From: Advenella incenata
GTDB taxonomy: Bacteria; Pseudomonadota; Gammaproteobacteria; Burkholderiales; Burkholderiaceae_B
Assembly (NCBI RefSeq): GCF_004217095.1
Contig: NZ_SHKO01000001.1
Coordinates: forward strand, 1,116,001 to 1,180,000
Length of the DNA: 64,000 bases
Reading direction: 5' to 3'
Position 1 is the stretch's first letter, and each line of letters starts with the position of its first letter. A program made the position numbers and the translations under genes. Below the pieces are notes generated by a model. The model ran no database searches and was not told where the DNA came from. It saw only the letters and a program-made list of their open reading frames with translations. This document shows positions 59,861-64,000 of the stretch, in pieces.

Positions 59861-60769
59861 TTAAAGCAGCTTGCCGTTTTGTGCGATTGCCATGGTCACA
59901 TTTGTTTTGACGTAGTGCACAAAATCCTTGAGCACGCGCAAAGCCGGTTTGTCAGCGCGATAAAGTGCACTGAAGTGGACCATCAGTCGCGGTGAAAAAT
60001 TTCTGAACACAATGTTGTTTCCGATATAGGTTATCACTGTGATGGGGTCCACGATTGCCAGGCAATTGCCTGATTCCACAAACGAGCACATGGTTTGCGA
60101 GGTGTTGGTGTCAACGCTTGAGAACACCTTGATGCCATGGGACACCAGCAACAGGCCAAACGCCTGGCGGGTGTCCATGTCGTGGGAGCCTAGTATCATG
60201 GTCTGTCCCTGAAGATCGGTGACGTGGATCTCACTCTTTTGAGCCAGCGGATGATTGCGCGGAATGGCAATCTTCGAATCCAGGGAGAACAGGTGCTCGC
60301 CTAGCGGGCTGGGATACTCACTGGACAGAATGACCATACCCAGATCACACTTGGCATTCTGCACCATATCCATGATGGTGGTAGAGGCATGGGTTGTCAG
60401 TTTGACCGACAGGTCGGTATGGGTTTGCATGAAGTTGTGCAGCAAGAAAGGCAATGCGGCAGAGGCCAGACAGGGTGCGGCGGCAATATGGAACTGGCCC
60501 TTTTGCGCTTTCTGGATCTGGCTGGCTGCATAGGCAATTTCCTGAACGCCGACCAGACTGCGCTCCACTTCCTTGAACAGTTCTTCTGCTTCGTGTGTCG
60601 GAAAAAGACGGCCCTGGCGACGCTCAAATAGCGGAAAGCCGACCGAGGCTTCCAGATCTGATATCAAACGCGTGGTGGCAGGTTGTGAGATGGAAAGAAA
60701 CTCCGCTGCCTTCGTAACGGTACGGCTGATCATGAGGGCGCGGAATGCCTCGAGTTGTCTTAGTGTCAT
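59861..60769 (-). CDS. LysR-family regulator, OccR/NocR-like
   Basis: A 302-residue LysR protein whose N-terminal part follows opine-catabolism regulators OccR/NocR: MTLRQLEAFRALMISRTVTKAAE, then ISQPATTRLISDLEASVGFPLFERR and LFPTHEAEELFKEVERSLVGV. The effector domain has GMVILSSEYPSPLGEHLFSL. It is on the same strand as, and directly upstream of, an ABC transporter-opine-oxidase-like operon, which agrees with an opine-like inducer. A hairpin (60804-60819) and a CCTAGG dyad (60854-60891) precede its start. Confidence 0.88.
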   Translation of the reverse strand: MTLRQLEAFRALMISRTVTKAAEFLSISQPATTRLISDLEASVGFPLFERRQGRLFPTHEAEELFKEVERSLVGVQEIAYAASQIQKAQKGQFHIAAAPCLASAALPFLLHNFMQTHTDLSVKLTTHASTTIMDMVQNAKCDLGMVILSSEYPSPLGEHLFSLDSKIAIPRNHPLAQKSEIHVTDLQGQTMILGSHDMDTRQAFGLLLVSHGIKVFSSVDTNTSQTMCSFVESGNCLAIVDPITVITYIGNNIVFRNFSPRLMVHFSALYRADKPALRVLKDFVHYVKTNVTMAIAQNGKLL

Positions 60770-60803
60770 TGCCTGCTCGAACTGGTAAAAATCGATGAAT
60801 CGT

Positions 60804-60819
60804 GCCGGGATGACCCGGC
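60804..60819 (-). promoter_or_regulatory. Short GC hairpin in the LysR leader
   Basis: GCCGGG-ATGA-CCCGGC, a perfect 6-bp stem with a four-base loop, lies 35 bases before the LysR start. It could affect translation or mark an upstream attenuator. No further evidence. Confidence 0.3.
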
Positions 60820-60853
60820 CGGGACGATAAGTGTAGGGGGGTATTGATGTATC

Positions 60854-60891
60854 GTTGTCCTAGGGATAATACCAATTCACCTAGGGACAAC
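60854..60891. promoter_or_regulatory. CCTAGGGA repeats in an inverted GTTGTCC/GGACAAC frame
   Basis: CCTAGGGA is repeated directly at 60859-60866 and 60880-60887 (21-bp period), and a third CCTAG is at 60893. The outer parts GTTGTCC (60854-60860) and GGACAAC (60885-60891) are inverted. It lies about 90 bases before the LysR start, so an autoregulatory site is likely. Confidence 0.45.
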
Positions 60892-61152
60892 ACCTAGATT
60901 GCAGGGCTCGTACGTGAGACGTATTCGTTGTGCTAACGCCAATGTTTTGTTCTTTTCATCGCAAATACGTGCCCGATTCAGGTGATACATGGTGCCGGCC
61001 GTGAAAATATCGTTATAAAACGGCAACGAAAGCGCGTGCATGAGTGATTCATCGTGCCATGTTGTTCGCCTATTGTGTTGTCTCTCATGCCAGATTAGGC
61101 CAAATCAAGTGTGCATCTGGCAGATTGGCAGGCCTGGGAGCGGGAAATAATC

Positions 61153-61182
61153 AAGCAAGTAATAATTAAGTCAGTAATAGTT
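61153..61182. repeat. Two imperfect 15-bp tandem units
   Basis: AAGCAAGTAATAATT (61153-61167) is followed directly by AAGTCAGTAATAGTT (61168-61182), matching at 12 of 15 positions. It is non-coding as far as can be seen. Confidence 0.5.
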
Positions 61183-61269
61183 GGGCACGCAGTCATTGAG
61201 CCAGTAAAGGTGAAGCCCTTGCCGGTTTCGCCGGGCTTTCCCTCTTTATGGAAAGCATCCCCAACACTG

Positions 61270-61307
<38 letters not shown>

Positions 61308-61569
61308 GCCGGGATGCCCGCGATCATGAGTCGCTCATCCGGTTTCGTGCAGAGCAGCAGCGTTAACCGGCTGCTGCCGCTGCATGCCGGCCTCTGTTTG
61401 CCGATAGAAGGCGTGTTGCAGATGCCATCGGCAGCTGGTTTTTTGTGCGTGGCCGACGTGGCTATTTATTGGCGGTGGCCAGTGCGCCGCCAGGGCGAGC
61501 GATACAGGCCGAACACCCTTTGTTTGAACGTGCCGGCATCACGTTTTCCGGCCACCGCTGTTTGTCTTG

Positions 61570-62523
61570 TCAGTCCAATGTGATACGGGCCTCTTTGGCA
61601 ACCGTACGCCATTTGGTTTCCTCTGCAGCAACGAATGCCTGCAACGCTTGCGGTGTAGAGGCTTCAATATCTGCTCCCAATGCCTTGAGCCGGCTGACAA
61701 TGTCCGGGTCCTGAAGTACTTTCGTTATCGCCGTCGATAGTATCTGTATGACGTCGGCCGGTGTATCTTTTGGCGCAAATACTGCGTTCCATTCATAGGA
61801 TGAGAAATCCGGGACACCGCTTTTGTCAAGAGTGGGAATGTTGGGCAGCAGGGCCGAGGGCGTGTCGCCACCAGTAGCCAGAACCTTCAGTTTGCCTGCC
61901 TTGATATGCGGCCACGACGAACCCAGACTGGCAAACATGATGGGTACTTGGCCCCCCATGACGTCTGTCATCGCCGGACCACCGCCCTTGTACGCGACGT
62001 GCGACAGGTGAGTTTTTGCCTTAAGGTTGAACAGTTCCCCTGCCAAATGCTGTGCCGAACCGGGGCCTGCGGAAGCAAAGTGGGCAGGCTGGGCAGACTG
62101 CCCGGCTTCAATCACGTCGGCGACATTTTGATATTCGCTCTGCGGGTTGACCACCAGCACATTGGGCACTTTGAGCAGCAACGAAACCGGTTCGAAATCT
62201 GCTGCGCTGAATGACATTTTCTGGCGCAGCGCAAAATTCTGTGCAAAGTTCGAGGCATCCAGCATGATTGTGTAGCCATCCGGTTTGGCGCGCGCAACAT
62301 AAGCGCCGCCGATCATGCCACCGGCGCCGCCTTTGTTTTCAATAACCACGGTCTGGCTCAGGGCTTTGCTCAGGCTGGGTCCGATGAGCCGGGCTACGGC
62401 GTCAACCGTACCACCCGGTGGATAGGTTACGACCATCGTCACGGGTTTTTCAGGGTAGGCTGCATGCACAGCGCTGCCCAAAGACAGTGTGATGGCTGCC
62501 AGTACCGTCTTGGATAATTTCAT
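61570..62523 (-). CDS. Bug/TctC-family periplasmic receptor
   Basis: A 317-residue tripartite tricarboxylate receptor; signal peptide about 21 residues ending VHA before AYPEKPVTMV. It has VTYPPGGTVDAVAR, VIENKGGAGGMIG and VAYKGGGPAMTDVMGG. Its ATG overlaps the stop of the amidohydrolase gene by four bases, so the two are translated together and receptor and enzyme should share a substrate. Confidence 0.92.
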   Translation of the reverse strand: MKLSKTVLAAITLSLGSAVHAAYPEKPVTMVVTYPPGGTVDAVARLIGPSLSKALSQTVVIENKGGAGGMIGGAYVARAKPDGYTIMLDASNFAQNFALRQKMSFSAADFEPVSLLLKVPNVLVVNPQSEYQNVADVIEAGQSAQPAHFASAGPGSAQHLAGELFNLKAKTHLSHVAYKGGGPAMTDVMGGQVPIMFASLGSSWPHIKAGKLKVLATGGDTPSALLPNIPTLDKSGVPDFSSYEWNAVFAPKDTPADVIQILSTAITKVLQDPDIVSRLKALGADIEASTPQALQAFVAAEETKWRTVAKEARITLD

Positions 62524-63341
62524 TTGTCATCTCCTTTGATGTTATAGAAGGCTGCGGCCGTACGGTACAGAATATTCTGTCTGTCTCGCGGCTGCTGGAT
62601 GTGCTGTAAGGCCCAATTAAGGCTGTCGCTGAACCGATGTTCGGTTTCATGCTGGGTATGGGGCCAGTCGCTTCCCCACATGAGTTTTTCTGATGAAAAC
62701 GTACGGATAAAAAGTGACAGGAGCCTGTTCAGCGAATCGGCCTGCGGCTGCCTGAAGATGCGATAAATGGCCGAGACTTTGATAAAAATCCTGTCGTTAT
62801 CGGCAAGCGATAAAAGATAGGCGAGCGGGTCTATCTGAAATGGCTGATCCATTGCCGGGCGGCCAAAGTGATCTACGACCAGCGCAACGTCATTGGCCAT
62901 GATTGGCGCAATATAGCGCTCCAGCATCGACGATGGTGCATGCAGCTCTACGTGCATATCGAGCGCTTTGATGTGCGCAAACAGTTGCTGCCAGTGAGCC
63001 TGGTGCAAGTCCACAGTGCCTGCGCCAAACAGGTTCAGGCGTATGCCTTTGACGCGCTGCGCCCTCAATGCCACCAGTTCTTCGAGATGACAGGCCGGAT
63101 CCACCACCGCCACACCGACACAACGGCCCGCTGATTTGTGCAGTGCCTCAAGCATGTAGCTGTTATCGGTTCCAAGAAAACTGGGCTGAACCAGCACGCC
63201 ATATGCAACCTGATGCTGGTCCAGTAATGCCAGATACTGCTCCAGCGTAGCGTCGTAGTTGGGCGCATAACGACGCCCGGGCGCCAGTGGCAGGTCCCTG
63301 GAAAAAACGTGTGCATGGCTGTCAATAACTGCTTGCGGCAT
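62520..63341 (-). CDS. TIM-barrel amidohydrolase (2-pyrone-4,6-dicarboxylate hydrolase-like)
   Basis: A 273-residue amidohydrolase-2 family protein. ATG 63341 was chosen because GGGA lies six bases before it; ATG 63347 and TTG 63353 are alternatives. Metal/catalytic positions: DSHAHVF near the N terminus (HxH), HVELHA, VVDHFGRP and the C-terminal Asp in MWGSDWPHT. The group contains LigI (pyrone dicarboxylate lactonase) and other lactone or dicarboxylate hydrolases. It is co-transcribed with a Bug receptor and divergent from a LysR gene. A carboxylated lactone is a reasonable substrate; not certain. Confidence 0.85.
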   Translation of the reverse strand: MPQAVIDSHAHVFSRDLPLAPGRRYAPNYDATLEQYLALLDQHQVAYGVLVQPSFLGTDNSYMLEALHKSAGRCVGVAVVDPACHLEELVALRAQRVKGIRLNLFGAGTVDLHQAHWQQLFAHIKALDMHVELHAPSSMLERYIAPIMANDVALVVDHFGRPAMDQPFQIDPLAYLLSLADNDRIFIKVSAIYRIFRQPQADSLNRLLSLFIRTFSSEKLMWGSDWPHTQHETEHRFSDSLNWALQHIQQPRDRQNILYRTAAAFYNIKGDDK

Positions 63342-63395
63342 GATCATTCCCAATTGATATGACGGCTATTCTAGAGAATGAACGCATATTGATAT

Positions 63396-63427
63396 ATTAT
63401 GTTTATGATAATTATTCATAACATAAT
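63396..63427. promoter_or_regulatory. Dyad ATTATGTT-N16-AACATAAT abutting the LysR start
   Basis: Perfect 8-bp arms (63396-63403 and 63420-63427) end three bases before the ATG at 63431, in the 89-base gap to the divergent amidohydrolase. A bound regulator would cover the LysR start region, suggesting autorepression, and would sit upstream of the minus-strand promoter as expected for a LysR activator. No Shine-Dalgarno sequence is visible for the LysR gene. Confidence 0.5.
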
Positions 63428-63430
63428 GAT

Positions 63431-64000
63431 ATGGAAATAAGTCAGATTAAATATTTTTTATCCGTTTTCGAGCTCGGTTCCATCAGTAAATCGGCCGATG
63501 CACTGGGTATGGCGCAGCCCGCCTTGAGTCAGTCGATTGCCCGCCTTGAAAAAAAGCTTGGCGTAGCGCTTTTTGTGCGATCAAGGCGTGGAGCAATGCC
63601 AACAGACGCTGCCCGCCTGATTTATGAGGATCTTAAGAAGGGCAGTTTTTTTCTTGACCAGGTCAGCCACAAAGTGCAAATGGCCAGATCCGGCTTTAGC
63701 GGCAATTTGAATATCGGGATTGTGTCGTCTGCGCTTTTCAATATCCTGCCGGCAGCACTGCGAAAACTGAAGGCGACTGCACCACAGTTGCATGTAACCT
63801 TACTGGAGCTCAGTAATGAGGAACAGGTCAGGCAAATTCACGAAGGCAGTCTGGATATTGCGCTGGTGCACTCGCCTGTCAACCTGGAAGGGCGTGTTCA
63901 CCAACTGACTGTATGCCGTGAAAAGCTGATCGCTGCGATACCCGAAAGTGCAGTCACTTTTAGCAAGGACAGTATCCGGCTGGAGGAAATCGCCCGTCAC
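63431..64000 (+). CDS. LysR-family transcriptional regulator, cut by window end
   Basis: The first 190 residues of a LysR protein; the frame stays open to the last base. The helix-turn-helix region is MEISQIKYFLSVFELGSISK, then ADALGMAQPALSQSIARLEKKLG and FVRSRRGAMPTDAARL. The start of the effector domain reads LNIGIVSSALFNILPAALRKL and HEGSLDIALVHSP. It is divergent from the amidohydrolase/Bug pair and is likely its regulator. Confidence 0.88.
   Translation, partial: MEISQIKYFLSVFELGSISKSADALGMAQPALSQSIARLEKKLGVALFVRSRRGAMPTDAARLIYEDLKKGSFFLDQVSHKVQMARSGFSGNLNIGIVSSALFNILPAALRKLKATAPQLHVTLLELSNEEQVRQIHEGSLDIALVHSPVNLEGRVHQLTVCREKLIAAIPESAVTFSKDSIRLEEIARH

Overview
The window looks like chromosomal DNA of a betaproteobacterium of the family Alcaligenaceae (Bordetella, Achromobacter, Advenella and relatives). 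The evidence is moderate GC, dense coding, and above all nine orphan tripartite-tricarboxylate-type 'Bug' (TctC) periplasmic receptors in 64 kb without a single TctA/TctB membrane partner. That expansion is a hallmark of the group, but the genus is an inference. No rRNA, tRNA, CRISPR array, integrase or transposase was seen. The window is a catabolic accessory region: transporters, CoA-dependent carboxylic acid degradation, amine/amino-acid oxidation, and many LysR, GntR and MarR regulators, each beside its likely target operon.

Layout. (1) 1-1859: two Bug receptors in convergent orientation around a strong hairpin. (2) 2203-10455: a tightly coupled operon of MaoC hydratase, Bug, MmgE/PrpD, acyl-CoA dehydrogenase, family III CoA-transferase, GntR regulator, MFS transporter and CitE-like lyase. 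Its composition matches the itaconate degradation locus of Pseudomonas aeruginosa. (3) 10583-14426: uronate dehydrogenase followed by a polar-amino-acid-type ABC transporter. (4) 14480-20267: degradative HMG-CoA reductase with a complete TRAP transporter (probable mevalonate use) and a divergent MocR regulator. (5) 20565-23261: large-subunit catalase and a small HTH protein. (6) 23476-27105: split AtuA-type pair, Bug and LysR. (7) 27353-33160: RraA-type aldolase, aminotransferase and amino-acid ABC transporter with a convergent LysR. This is plausibly a complete route for a 4-hydroxy-4-alkyl-glutamate-like amino acid. (8) 33395-51566: a large acyl-CoA island. It has three CoA-transferases, three enoyl-CoA hydratase paralogues, an acyl-CoA synthetase, an HMG-CoA-lyase-like protein with an altered active site, a nitronate monooxygenase-like protein, a fused double acyl-CoA dehydrogenase, four Bug receptors, and MarR and LysR regulators. 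(9) 51606-60769: a spermidine/putrescine-type ABC transporter co-transcribed with a three-subunit opine-oxidase/HcnABC-like dehydrogenase, RidA and a second FAD oxidase, headed by an OccR-like LysR. (10) 61570-64000: Bug plus TIM-barrel amidohydrolase, divergent from a LysR cut by the window end.

How they work together. Each block pairs an uptake component with enzymes that activate (CoA-transferase, synthetase), oxidise, hydrate and cleave the imported compound, plus a local regulator. Inverted or direct repeats in the control regions allow regulator-target pairings to be proposed: TACGGACAA boxes for the itaconate-type operon, ATTCCT-N3-ARGAAT shared between a LysR promoter and the aldolase/ABC operon, and a near-identical 20-bp box on both sides of the MarR gene. 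The least described systems are the aldolase/aminotransferase/ABC operon, the acyl-CoA island and the opine-oxidase-like operon. Their substrates are inferred, not shown.
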